From positions 290,247-354,246 of the forward strand of contig NZ_KB903229.1 of the NCBI RefSeq assembly GCF_000379625.1: a DNA stretch of 64,000 bases, written 5' to 3'. This DNA is from Actinomycetospora chiangmaiensis DSM 45062. GTDB lineage: Bacteria > Actinomycetota > Actinomycetes > Mycobacteriales > Pseudonocardiaceae. The notes under the pieces are model-generated. The model made no database searches. It was not told the origin of the DNA and was given only the letters and a program-made list of their open reading frames with translations. Position 1 is the stretch's first letter, and the number at the start of each line of letters is the position of its first letter. A program made the position numbers and the translations under genes. Shown piece by piece: positions 15,929 through 24,213 of this stretch.

Positions 15929-17236
15929 GTGGTGGTGACCGACGGCCCGACGACGGGTGCCCCGCGCCCGGCGTCCGACCCGCCCGCCGAGACGCTGCGC
16001 GGGCTGGTGCTGCTCCACCGCCGGATCTCCGGGCTCGCCGCGGCCGACGACGGGCCCGTGGCCGTGACCCGGCTGCTCGCCGAGCAGCTCGGCGCCGTCG
16101 CCGCCGTGGTCGGGGTGGACGACACGTGGCCGGTGCTCGCCGCGTCCGCCCCCGGGGTGGACGAGGTGCGGGCCGCGGCGGTGCTGCGCGCCGAGATCGC
16201 GGAGCCGCGCTGGGCCCGGGTGCTCGACGCCGCGCGGCGTGGCGGCCGGGCGATGCGCGTCCCGGGGCGCGGCACGTGGGTGCGGGTGGTCGTGCCGGTC
16301 GAGGTCGCCGGCGAGACGACGGCGGTGCTGCTCGCCGAGGAGGACCCCGCCCGGCGGTCCCGCCCGGCCGCCCTCGACGGCAGCGCCGCCGACGACGTCC
16401 TGCTGCTCGCCACCGAGCACGCCGCGACGATCGTCGGGGTGCTGCTGGGCCGGGAGCGGGTGCTCGCCGCGGCCGCCGGTCAGGTCCGGGACGACCTGCT
16501 CTCCGGGCTGCTGCTGGGCCGCGCCCGGTCGGCGAGCGAGGCGGCGCAGTGGGCCGAGCACCTCGGGCTCGAGGTCCCGGGCGCCCGCGTGATGGTCCTC
16601 GTTCCCGACGACGGGGCGGCGGCAGGCCTGCTCGCGGCCGCCCGCGACCGGCTCGGCCGGCTGGTCCCCGACCTCCTCGCGGTCCTGCGCGACAGCGAGC
16701 TCGTGGCGGTCGTCCCCGCCGGGGTGGACCCGGACGACCTGGCGGCGCGCCTCGCGTCGGGGCTGGTCCGCGGCGGGGGCCGGTGGCCGGTGACGGTGGG
16801 GCTCGGACGGGCCGTCGACGACCTCGCCGGGCTCGCCCGCTCCTACGACCAGGCCCGGCGCACGGTCGAGGCCGCCCGTCGGCTCGGCCGCGAGGGGCGG
16901 CTCGTGCGCTTCGAGGACCTCGGGGTGCACCGGCTGCTGCTCCAGGTCCCCGACCCGGAGGACGCCCGCGCCTTCGCCCGCGAGGTGCTGGGGCGGCTCG
17001 TCGACGGCTCCTCGGAGCGCGCGGGCGAGCTGGTGCGCACCCTGGCGCGCTACTTCCGGGAGGACGGCAGCCCGCAGCGCACCGCGCGGGCGCTCTCCGT
17101 GCACCCGAATACCATCGGCTACCGGCTGCGCCGCGCCGAGGAGCTGTCCGGGCTCGTGCTCGACCACTACTCCGACCGGCTCGCGGCCCAGGTGGCCCTC
17201 GAGATCCTCGGCTACATGGACGAGGGGTCCCGGTGA
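15929..17236 (+). CDS. PucR-family transcriptional regulator
   Basis: About 435 aa; three consecutive GTG codons (15929, 15932, 15935) can start it and no RBS is clear. Residues 30-150 form a GAF-like sensory region (LLHRRISGLAAADDGPVAVT). Residues 170-330 form the CdaR GGDEF-like middle domain. The C-terminal PucR helix-turn-helix is AARALSVHPNTIGYRLRRAE-type sequence. PucR proteins usually activate catabolic or nitrogen genes in response to a metabolite. The stop overlaps the next gene's start, an unusual coupling of a regulator with a methionine-cycle enzyme. Confidence 0.88.
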   Translation: MVVTDGPTTGAPRPASDPPAETLRGLVLLHRRISGLAAADDGPVAVTRLLAEQLGAVAAVVGVDDTWPVLAASAPGVDEVRAAAVLRAEIAEPRWARVLDAARRGGRAMRVPGRGTWVRVVVPVEVAGETTAVLLAEEDPARRSRPAALDGSAADDVLLLATEHAATIVGVLLGRERVLAAAAGQVRDDLLSGLLLGRARSASEAAQWAEHLGLEVPGARVMVLVPDDGAAAGLLAAARDRLGRLVPDLLAVLRDSELVAVVPAGVDPDDLAARLASGLVRGGGRWPVTVGLGRAVDDLAGLARSYDQARRTVEAARRLGREGRLVRFEDLGVHRLLLQVPDPEDARAFAREVLGRLVDGSSERAGELVRTLARYFREDGSPQRTARALSVHPNTIGYRLRRAEELSGLVLDHYSDRLAAQVALEILGYMDEGSR

Positions 17237-19170
17237 ACGTCGCGGACGCCCTGGCCGCGGGCACCCTGCTCGGCGACGGCGCGATGGGCACGCTCGCGCA
17301 GGCGACCGGCGCCCGCGCGGAGGGTGCGGTCAGCGAACTCGTCCTGCTCGCCCCGGAGCTGGTGGGCGCCCTGCACCGGCGCTACCTCGACGTGGGCGCC
17401 GAGGTGATCCAGACCCACACCTACGGGGCGAGCCGCCTGCGGCTGGCCCGCCACGGCCTGGCCCGTCAGGTCCACGAGATCAACGTGGTCGCCGCGCGGC
17501 TCGCGCGCGAGGCCCTCGACGACGCCGGCCGCCCCGCCTTCGTCGCGGGGTCGATCTCGCCGGCGACCTCTCCGCGCCTGGCCGGGCCGGTCGAGCCCGC
17601 CGCGGTGCGGGCCGCCATCCGCGAGCAGGCGGCCGCCCTGGCCGAGGGCGGGGTCGACGTCCTGGTGTGCGAGACGTTCGCGCACGCCGACGAGCTGGCC
17701 GAGGCCGTCGAGGCGGTCCGCGCGGCGACCGACCTGCCGGTGATCGCCCAGGCGACGTTCGTCGAGGAGGACGGCGGGCCGGTGACGACGCACGGCGAGA
17801 CCCCCGAGGACGTCGCGCGGGTCGTCGGGGCGCTCCGCCCGCTCGCGCTCGGCTCCAACTGCACGCTCGGGCCGCAGGGGCTGCTCGCGGTGGTCCGCCG
17901 GCTCGTGGCCGCGGTGCCGGAGGGGATCGCGGTGACGGCGCTGCCCAACGCCGGGCTGCCGCACGTCGTGTCCGACCGGAGCGTCCGCTTCGCCTCCGAC
18001 GCCGCCCACTTCGGTCGCTACGCGGCGCGGTACGTCGCGGCCGGCGCGCGGCTGGTCGGCGGCTGCTGCGGGACCACGCCGGCCCACGTCGCGGCCGCGG
18101 CCGCCGAGCTGGCGCGCGGGCCGGTCGTGGACGAGCCGGTCGTGCTCCCGATCTCGCGGGTCGCGTCCCCAGCCCGTGGCAGCGGAGCGTCGTCGCTGTC
18201 GTCCAGTGGCAGCGACGACGCTCCGCTGTCACCGGGGGAGGGACCGGGCCGCGGTGCGGTGGCCCGCTGGCTCGACGCGCCCCGTCGTGACCCGCTGCTC
18301 GTCGCGGAGGTGACCGGACCCGGCGCGGACGACCTCGACGTGCACGTCGCCCGCGGCCGCGCCGCCCTCGCGGCCGGGGCCGGGGCGCTGTGGGCGGGGC
18401 GCGAGCGCACCCGTCGGCCCCGGATCACGACGGCGGGGGTCGCCGCCGGGGTGCACGAGGCCCTCGACGCGGACGTCGCGCTCACGGTGACCAGCTGGAA
18501 CACCAGCCGGATGGCGCTGCAGGCCGACCTGCTCGGGCTCGACGCGCTGGGACTGCACACGATCGTCACCGAGACCGGCAACCCGCCGGTGCACGCCGAC
18601 CGGGCGGTGCGCGACGGGGTGTGGGAGGTCGACGCGGTGGGCCTGGTCGGGCTCGCGGCGTCGCTGGCCGCGGGGGTCGACGCGGACGGTCTGCGTGTCA
18701 CACCGACCCCGTTCCGGGTCGGGGTCCGCGTGACGCCCGGGACCGACGACCTGGAGCGGGAGATGCACCGGGTGCGGCTGAAGGTCGAGGCGGGCGCGGA
18801 GTTCCTCGTGACCCGGCCGGTCTACGAGCTCGACCGGCTCCGCCGGGTCCTCGCGGGCGCCGGGGTGTCGGTGCCCGTCCTGCTCTCGCTCGCCCCGCTG
18901 TCCGGCTTCGCCGAGGCCGAGCACCTGCGCCACGAGGTGCCCGACGTCGTCCTCCCCGACGACGTCCTCGCCCGGATGCGGGCGGCCGGGGAGGACCCCG
19001 CCCCGGGGATGGACCTCGCGGCCGACCTGGCCGCCGAGGCCCTGGCCGAGGGCCTGGTCGACGGCATCGTCGTCCGGCGCCCCGGCCCGCCCGCGCTGCT
19101 GGCCGAGGCGGTCTCACGCCTCGGCGCCGTCGTCACGGCCCGGACGACGGTTCAGGCCCGCGGCCGGTAG
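17233..19170 (+). CDS. bifunctional homocysteine S-methyltransferase / methylene-THF reductase
   Basis: A protein of 645 aa, GTG start overlapping the PucR stop. Residues 1-300 are the homocysteine methyltransferase barrel: LGDGAMGTLAQATG at the start, LGSNCTLGP (first zinc Cys), and GGCCGTTPAHV (the paired zinc Cys). Residues 335-645 resemble 5,10-methylene-tetrahydrofolate reductase (PLLVAEVTGPGADDLDVHV, TVTSWNTSRMALQADLLGL, FLVTRPVYELDRL). The layout matches B. subtilis YitJ-type fusions of about 612 aa. Together they would make methyl-THF and remethylate homocysteine. Residues about 315-333 are encoded by a palindromic repeat (separate entry). The 3' end overlaps the convergent oxidoreductase gene by 19 bases. 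Confidence 0.9.
   Translation: MNVADALAAGTLLGDGAMGTLAQATGARAEGAVSELVLLAPELVGALHRRYLDVGAEVIQTHTYGASRLRLARHGLARQVHEINVVAARLAREALDDAGRPAFVAGSISPATSPRLAGPVEPAAVRAAIREQAAALAEGGVDVLVCETFAHADELAEAVEAVRAATDLPVIAQATFVEEDGGPVTTHGETPEDVARVVGALRPLALGSNCTLGPQGLLAVVRRLVAAVPEGIAVTALPNAGLPHVVSDRSVRFASDAAHFGRYAARYVAAGARLVGGCCGTTPAHVAAAAAELARGPVVDEPVVLPISRVASPARGSGASSLSSSGSDDAPLSPGEGPGRGAVARWLDAPRRDPLLVAEVTGPGADDLDVHVARGRAALAAGAGALWAGRERTRRPRITTAGVAAGVHEALDADVALTVTSWNTSRMALQADLLGLDALGLHTIVTETGNPPVHADRAVRDGVWEVDAVGLVGLAASLAAGVDADGLRVTPTPFRVGVRVTPGTDDLEREMHRVRLKVEAGAEFLVTRPVYELDRLRRVLAGAGVSVPVLLSLAPLSGFAEAEHLRHEVPDVVLPDDVLARMRAAGEDPAPGMDLAADLAAEALAEGLVDGIVVRRPGPPALLAEAVSRLGAVVTARTTVQARGR
18176..18232. repeat. 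palindromic repeat, family A copy 2, inside a coding sequence
   Basis: Arms 18176-18200 and 18208-18232 pair over 25 bp with two mismatches around a 7-base loop (GTCCAGT). The core GCAGCGACGACGCTCCGCTG is shared with the copy at 7994-8054. It is read in frame as a Ser/Gly/Asp linker between the two enzyme domains. Confidence 0.88.
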
Positions 19171-20183
19171 TTCCCGACGACGGGTGCGAGCTCGGCGGGG
19201 GTGGACGCGTGCAGGATGACGCCGTCGACGCCCAGGTCGAACTGGGCGGCGACGGCCTTCGCGCACTCTGCGGCACCGCCGGTCGCTGCTGGGGCGAGCC
19301 ACGCCTCGGGCAGCACCGTCGCGATGTGCTCGATCTCGTCGCGGGTGGCGACGATGTCGGCCCAGCCGCCGAGTCCTGCGACCACGGGATCGGCCCGGAA
19401 CCGCCGGAGGTCGGCCGGGTCCCAGTCGTTCGTGCGGACGAGGAGGTCGCCGTAGACCTGCAGGTAGGTCGCGAGACGGGCCACCGTGCGCTTCAGGCGG
19501 ACCTCCTCGGGGAGGTGGTCGGGCACCGTCGCGAAGCACGACCACACCGCGACCGACGCCGGGTCGCGGCCGGCGCGCTCAGCCGCCTCCCGCACCGTCT
19601 GCACGCATCGCGCGGTCGTCTCGTCGCTGAAGAAGGTGTGGAGCACGACGGCGTCGGCGGCGCGCCCCGCCAGCGCCAGGGTCCGGGGCCCGAACGCGGT
19701 GAGAGCGATCGGGATGTCCTCGTCGAACGTCGGGTCGAGCCGGAGTGCGGGCCACCGGCCGGCCGACCCGTCGTGGTCGAAGACCGTCTCGCCCCGCCAG
19801 AGCCGGCGCATCAGGCCGATGAAGTCCTCGAGCTGCGCCGTGGTCACCGGGGGCAGCCCGAAGGCCCGGAGCTGGGGGGCGAGGCCGCGTCCGAGCCCGA
19901 GGGTGAAGCGACCCTCGGTGAGCCGGTGCATCGTCGTCGCCCAGGCGGCCGTGACCGCGGGGTGGCGGGTGTGGTGGTTGGTGGCCGCGGTGGCCACCCG
20001 GAGCTCGGTGGTGATCGCCCCCATCGCCCCGGAGAGCGACGCGGCCTCCTTGATGGAGAACCGCTCGGAGAGGAACGCCGACCCGAACCCGAGCTCCTCG
20101 CCGAGCCGGACCTCGTCGAGCATCTCCCGCGGGGACGACGGCTGGCCGCCGAGCGTGTAGAAGCCCAGCTCGGGATGCCTCAT
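19152..20183 (-). CDS. F420-type luciferase-like oxidoreductase (TIGR03857-like)
   Basis: A protein of 343 aa. The TIM-barrel luciferase-like pattern is clear: LGFYTLGGQPSSPREMLDE, LGFGSAFLSERFSIKEAASL, THRLTEGRFTLGLGRGL-like sequence and IPIALTAFGPRTLALAGR. It resembles the mycobacterial 'MSMEG_2249' group of probable F420-dependent oxidoreductases, as far as I can judge without a search. The likely reaction is hydride transfer between F420 and an alcohol, ketone or alkene. The start ATG overlaps the stop of the kinase gene (ATGA). It is the last gene of a four-gene minus-strand operon. Confidence 0.88.
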   Translation of the reverse strand: MRHPELGFYTLGGQPSSPREMLDEVRLGEELGFGSAFLSERFSIKEAASLSGAMGAITTELRVATAATNHHTRHPAVTAAWATTMHRLTEGRFTLGLGRGLAPQLRAFGLPPVTTAQLEDFIGLMRRLWRGETVFDHDGSAGRWPALRLDPTFDEDIPIALTAFGPRTLALAGRAADAVVLHTFFSDETTARCVQTVREAAERAGRDPASVAVWSCFATVPDHLPEEVRLKRTVARLATYLQVYGDLLVRTNDWDPADLRRFRADPVVAGLGGWADIVATRDEIEHIATVLPEAWLAPAATGGAAECAKAVAAQFDLGVDGVILHASTPAELAPVVGNYRPRA

Positions 20184-21277
20184 CGCGCGCTGCGCGAGCG
20201 CGTCGCCGCGATGCCGTCCCAGTCGTGGGCCGCGGCGCAGTTCCGCTCGAGCAGAGCGAGGATCAGGGTGTTGACTTGCTCGACGTCGGGGAGCAGGGCC
20301 ACCGCCGCGGTGGTGATCATGAGCCCGGAGAGGACCTGCGTGCGGTAGTCCTCGAACGCCTCCTCGGGGGAGTAGCCGGGGGCGATCGCGCCGAACTGCC
20401 GCAGGTAGTCCTCGATGAGCCGGCGTTCGTGGACGCGGCGCAGGTCGGCGTCGAGGCTGCCGGAGAGGAAGTAGCCCACGTCGTACATCGGGTTGCGCAG
20501 CCCCGTCACCTGCCAGTCGATGAGGACCGCCCGGATCCCGCCGTAGACGTGCTCGAACAGGACGTTGTCCACCCGCGGGTCGCCGTGGGTGAGGGTGAGG
20601 CGCGTCTGGGGCAGCAGGTGCCAGTCGTGGGCGATGTCGGCGGCGGCCGCGACGACGTCGAGGTCGGCCTGCGGGAGGCGGTCGCGGAACCGGTCGGCGA
20701 CGAGGGCGGCCCCGCGCCGGACGCTCGGGCTCCAGTAGTCCGCGGCCTCGGTCATCCGGATCGGCCAGGCGGGTGCCGTGGCGGGGTCCTGCGGCGTGAA
20801 CGTGGCGTGCAGCCGCGCGAGCTGGGTGAGGACGGCGGCGGCCTCGTCGACCCCGCAGCCCGCGACCTGGTTGCCGGGCGTCGCGTCGGTGAGGTCCTCG
20901 ATGACGAGGTTGATGTTGGTCTCGTCCCCGTCGACGTGGAACAGGACGGGGATGCGGGCCGCACCCCGCTCGGTGATGGCGCGGTAGCCGCCGATCTCCC
21001 GGTGGTACGCGCCGCTGCCCAGGCCGTGCTGGTGCACCTCCGGCGAGCGCGGCCGGAACTTCGCGACGACGGCCTCGGGCGCGCCGGGCGGCCGCGTCCC
21101 GTAGTCGATCGTCAGGTGCACGGTGTCGCTGACGTTGCCCGCCCCGATCGGCCGGGCGGTGACGCCCCGGACCTCGACGCCCGGGTGGCGCGCGGACAGG
21201 GCCGCGGTCAGCCAGGCGTCGTCGATCTCGTCGGTGGTGTCCAGCACTGGGACGGCGGGGGGTGCGGTGAGGCTCAT
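20180..21277 (-). CDS. phosphotransferase family protein (APH/ecdysteroid-kinase-like)
   Basis: A protein of 365 aa with an aminoglycoside-phosphotransferase-like kinase fold. Lys in EAVVAKFRPRSPEVHQ is the ATP-binding lysine, LTHGDPRVDNVLFE is the catalytic HGD-x-x-x-x-N loop, and AVLIDWQVTGLRNPMYDVGY carries the metal-binding Asp. The length and VSDTVHLTIDYG-type N-lobe fit small-molecule alcohol kinases rather than protein kinases. It would phosphorylate a hydroxyl group with ATP. It lies between the SnoaL-like and oxidoreductase genes and overlaps the latter by four bases. Confidence 0.87.
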   Translation of the reverse strand: MSLTAPPAVPVLDTTDEIDDAWLTAALSARHPGVEVRGVTARPIGAGNVSDTVHLTIDYGTRPPGAPEAVVAKFRPRSPEVHQHGLGSGAYHREIGGYRAITERGAARIPVLFHVDGDETNINLVIEDLTDATPGNQVAGCGVDEAAAVLTQLARLHATFTPQDPATAPAWPIRMTEAADYWSPSVRRGAALVADRFRDRLPQADLDVVAAAADIAHDWHLLPQTRLTLTHGDPRVDNVLFEHVYGGIRAVLIDWQVTGLRNPMYDVGYFLSGSLDADLRRVHERRLIEDYLRQFGAIAPGYSPEEAFEDYRTQVLSGLMITTAAVALLPDVEQVNTLILALLERNCAAAHDWDGIAATRSRSAR

Positions 21278-21303
21278 GGCGCGCTCGCTTCCGGGCTGTC
21301 GGA

Positions 21304-21582
21304 TCAGGCCCAGGGTTCGGTGGAGTAGGGGGTGTTCCAGACGTCGGTGATGCGACCGTCGACGACACGGAAGACCTCGATTCCGGACAGGAGCCGGTCG
21401 GCGGTGCGTCCGCGGGCGGTCCAGACGAGGACGGCGAAGGCGTCGTCACCGGCGAGGACCTCGGCGGTGATCTCGCGGACGAGCTCCACGTCCCCCGCGT
21501 GGTAGATCTCGTCGAGGTAGCGGCGGACGACCGCCACCGGCCCGTCGGCCGGGGTGGTCGCGGCGGGCCCGGTGGCGGTCAT
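21304..21582 (-). CDS. short SnoaL/NTF2-like protein
   Basis: A protein of 92 aa. The start (VAVVRRYLDEIYHAGDVELVRE) and end (FRVVDGRITDVWNTPYS) are the two ends of a SnoaL-like cone fold. The family usually has 120-140 residues; here ELVREITA runs straight into EVLAGDDAFAV, so about 30 central residues seem absent. It may be a shortened fold that relies on dimerisation or a degenerate copy; the frame itself is intact. Its ATG is three bases after the stop of the mobile-domain gene, which implies coupled translation. Confidence 0.75.
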   Translation of the reverse strand: MTATGPAATTPADGPVAVVRRYLDEIYHAGDVELVREITAEVLAGDDAFAVLVWTARGRTADRLLSGIEVFRVVDGRITDVWNTPYSTEPWA

Positions 21583-21585
21583 CGG

Positions 21586-23322
21586 TCAGCCGATGATCGT
21601 CACGGTCGCGGCGGTGCCGTCGACCTCGATCGTCGCACCGTCGGGGATGCGGCCGGTGGCGTCGCTCGCGGAGACCACGCAGGGGATGCCGAGCTCCCGG
21701 CTGACGATGGCGGCGTGGGAGAACGGCGCGCCCACGTCGACCACGACGGCGGACGCGGCGACGAACAGCGGCGTCCACGAGGGGTCGGTGATCGGCGCGA
21801 CGAGGATGTCGCCGGGCTCGAGCTCGGCGTCGTCGTCGGGGTCGGTGAAGATGCGGGCGCGCCCGCGGGTGACGCCCGTGCAGCCGGAGACGCCCTGGAT
21901 GACCTCGCCGACCTGCGCGGTGGTGCGCGTCCGGGCCGAGCGGCGCTTCCACTCGGCGAGCGGGGGCGGGTCGCCGACCACCACGAACGGCGGCTCGTGG
22001 TCGAACAGGTCGAGGTAGACCTGCTCGCGCTCGCGCACCACAGCGGTGAAGGCGCCGGGGTTCGCGAGGTAGTCGCCGAGCTCCTCGGCGAACAGCATGT
22101 AGATCTGCTCGGGGGTGTCGAGGTGGCCCGCGGCCGCCCCGCGGCGGCCCAGCTCCAGGGCCGGGAGGCGCAGTTCGTGCACGAGCATCGCGGAGGTGGT
22201 GCGGGAGCGCTCGCGGCCGCGCAGCCACAGGGCGGCGGCGTGCAGGGCCGCCTCGAACTGCCCGGCGGCCTCGGCGTTCCCGGCCAGCAGCTCGCGCAGG
22301 CTGGCGGTGGCGGCCTCCCGCTCGGCGGCCCGGGCGGCGTTCTTGACGGCGGGTGCCTCGTCGTCGCCGACGGTCCGCATCCGGTCGACGGTGTGCAGGG
22401 CGAGCTCGGGGGCGAGCCCCCAGGTCTTCGACCGCAGCTCCCACTCCCCGGGACCCCGGAAGTCCCACTCCGCGAGGAACGCGTCGAGCTGGGCGCGGAA
22501 GGCCACGACGGCGGGGTCGGTCGACGCGACGATGCGCTCGTCGAGCCCCGCGACGCCCGCGTCGAACAGCGCGGCGACCGGGCCGGTCCGGGCGAGGCGA
22601 CTGAGGCTCCACATCCCGTTCGACGGTCCGGCGGAGTCGACGTCGCCGATGCCGCTCACGAGCGTCAGCCCCAGCTCCGGCCGCCCGACGGCCGCCGCGA
22701 CCTGGGCGACGGCGCCGAGGCCGACCCCGGACTTGAGGCTGGACTCGATGTGGTGCTGGAAGAAGCGTTGCTGGACGTCGCCGAAGGAGGTGAGGCGTTC
22801 GACGAGCTGCGAGTCGGACAGGGACGCGACGTCGGGTCGCTCGCCGCGGATGGCCAGGACCTCCGCACGGTCGGCGTCGTAGGCGGGCAGGCCCTGCGCG
22901 AGCAGGACGTCGTTCATCAGCCAGGCGCCGGCCTTCTCGGAGTACGCTGGGTCGTCGTCGAAGTCCCGGCGCTCGCTCTCGTAGCTGGGGATGCCGGGCA
23001 TGTCGCCGAAGTACTGCAGGTCGACGGCCTCGGCGCCCATACCCGGCACCCGCACGCCGAACAGCCGCATCAGCGACATGTTGATGTAGAGGTAGCTGCC
23101 GAAGGCCGGGAGGATGTTGCGGCCGACGCCGGCGTCGTAGACGTCGTGGTCCCACACCCCGCAGGCGACGAACGCGTCCCGCCAGCCCGGCTCGAGGTAC
23201 TCCTGGAAGCCCACCGACGCGTTCAGCGGCGAGATCGGGTCCGGGAAGATCTCGCCGACGTTGGCCCGCGAGTACAGCGGGAACGTCTTCGAGGTCGCGT
23301 CGAAGATCGGCCAGTCGGGCAT
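21586..23322 (-). CDS. PEP-utilising-enzyme mobile-domain protein without ATP-grasp domain
   Basis: A protein of 578 aa; ATG at 23322 preceded by GAGGGAG. The C-terminal 90 residues are the phosphohistidine swivelling domain: DILVAPITDPSWTPLF then GAPFSHAAIVSRELGIPCVV, with catalytic His536. Residues 1-480 are mostly helical and resemble the substrate-binding middle domain of rifampin phosphotransferase-like enzymes. The N-terminal ATP-grasp domain of that family is absent, so the protein cannot make its own phosphohistidine and needs a partner. The dikinase at 29131-30594 is an obvious candidate. It opens the minus-strand operon. Confidence 0.87.
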   Translation of the reverse strand: MPDWPIFDATSKTFPLYSRANVGEIFPDPISPLNASVGFQEYLEPGWRDAFVACGVWDHDVYDAGVGRNILPAFGSYLYINMSLMRLFGVRVPGMGAEAVDLQYFGDMPGIPSYESERRDFDDDPAYSEKAGAWLMNDVLLAQGLPAYDADRAEVLAIRGERPDVASLSDSQLVERLTSFGDVQQRFFQHHIESSLKSGVGLGAVAQVAAAVGRPELGLTLVSGIGDVDSAGPSNGMWSLSRLARTGPVAALFDAGVAGLDERIVASTDPAVVAFRAQLDAFLAEWDFRGPGEWELRSKTWGLAPELALHTVDRMRTVGDDEAPAVKNAARAAEREAATASLRELLAGNAEAAGQFEAALHAAALWLRGRERSRTTSAMLVHELRLPALELGRRGAAAGHLDTPEQIYMLFAEELGDYLANPGAFTAVVREREQVYLDLFDHEPPFVVVGDPPPLAEWKRRSARTRTTAQVGEVIQGVSGCTGVTRGRARIFTDPDDDAELEPGDILVAPITDPSWTPLFVAASAVVVDVGAPFSHAAIVSRELGIPCVVSASDATGRIPDGATIEVDGTAATVTIIG

Positions 23323-23344
23323 CGGGGTCTGCTCCCTCGTCGCT

Positions 23345-23372
23345 CACGATGTGAACTGCGAGTCGCATCGTG
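23345..23372. promoter_or_regulatory. candidate TetR operator, site 1
   Basis: An inverted repeat, CACGATG (23345-23351) and CATCGTG (23366-23372), encloses ACT-GCG-AGT. On the minus strand it reads GATGCGACT, the half-site shared with the two other sites in this cluster. It lies 23 bases upstream of the mobile-domain gene start. Confidence 0.6.
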
Positions 23373-23392
23373 ATGCGCGCCACGTCGGCCTG

Positions 23393-24073
23393 TCAAGCCT
23401 CCCCGCGGTCCACCAGCGGCAGTGCCCGGTGCCAGACCTCGCCGACGGCCACCGCCAGCTGCTCGATGCGCTCCCGGCGGGGGGTCGCCGCCGGGAGGCC
23501 GATGTGGACGTAGGCGGTCTGCTCGATGGCCGAGCCGAGCACGTCGGCGAGCAGCTCGACGTCGGTGTCGTGCAGTCGGCCGCGGCGGTGCAGGTCGCGC
23601 AGCCAGCGTGCGGTGCGCTCGACGTAGTTGGCCCGCTGTGCGAGCCACAGCTCCGAGAACCCCTCGTCGGTGCTCGTCGCGGCCGCCTCGCGCATGACGC
23701 GCAGAATCCGCCGGTTGCGGGCGTACGAGGTCAGGTAGGCGCTCGTCAGGGCCACGAGCGTGGCGCGGTCGGTGCCGTCGCCGGTCCGGGTGGTGCGGTG
23801 GGTCGAGCGCGTGAGCTCGTCCAGGCTCGGTCGGAGCGCCTCGAGGAAGATCTCGTCCTTGCTCGCGAAGTGCCGGTAGAAGTTGCCCTGCGAGACGCCG
23901 GCGGCGAAGACGATGTCGGCGATCCGCGTGCGGCTGTAGCCGTACTCGGAGAAGCAGGTCACGGCGGCGTCGAGCAGCTCCTGCCGGGTCCGCAGCCCGC
24001 GCGTGTTCTTGCCGCGCCGGACCGGCGGCGACCCGGTCCCGGCGTCGCCGGTGTCGTCGTCCGCCACGCTCAC
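23393..24073 (-). CDS. TetR-family transcriptional regulator
   Basis: A protein of 226 aa. GTG at 24073 has AGGAGG about eight bases upstream, which rules out the longer frame. The N-terminal DNA-binding domain is LDAAVTCFSEYGYSRTRIAD followed by VSQGNFYRHFASKDEIFLEA. The C-terminal ligand domain is helical (residues 90-226). It is divergent from the acyl-CoA ligase gene and its 3' end faces the mobile-domain gene's promoter. It probably represses the cluster through the shared GATGCRACT sites; that assignment is inference. Confidence 0.9.
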   Translation of the reverse strand: MSVADDDTGDAGTGSPPVRRGKNTRGLRTRQELLDAAVTCFSEYGYSRTRIADIVFAAGVSQGNFYRHFASKDEIFLEALRPSLDELTRSTHRTTRTGDGTDRATLVALTSAYLTSYARNRRILRVMREAAATSTDEGFSELWLAQRANYVERTARWLRDLHRRGRLHDTDVELLADVLGSAIEQTAYVHIGLPAATPRRERIEQLAVAVGEVWHRALPLVDRGEA

Positions 24074-24157
24074 CGGGCGCCTCCTGGGATCGGTCCGTGA
24101 TGCAGCAATCACCCTAGCTCAGGGCCCGACCAGCGGAAACGGTCTCGGGACTGCCGC

Positions 24158-24185
24158 AGGATGCGACTGGTCGTCTACATTGTCG
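24158..24185. promoter_or_regulatory. candidate TetR operator, site 2
   Basis: GATGCGACT at 24160-24168 is followed by GGTCG and a degenerate second half ending near 24185 (TACATTGTC). It lies between the divergent TetR and acyl-CoA ligase genes, 45-55 bases before the ligase start, a position suited to repression. Confidence 0.5.
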
Positions 24186-24213
24186 CCGTCCGAGACCTGG
24201 AGGGGGTCAGCTG

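Noticed and set aside
24113-24130. tRNA-like fragment CCTAGCTCAGGG
   Set aside because: It resembles a D-arm only. No acceptor or anticodon stem can be built around it.
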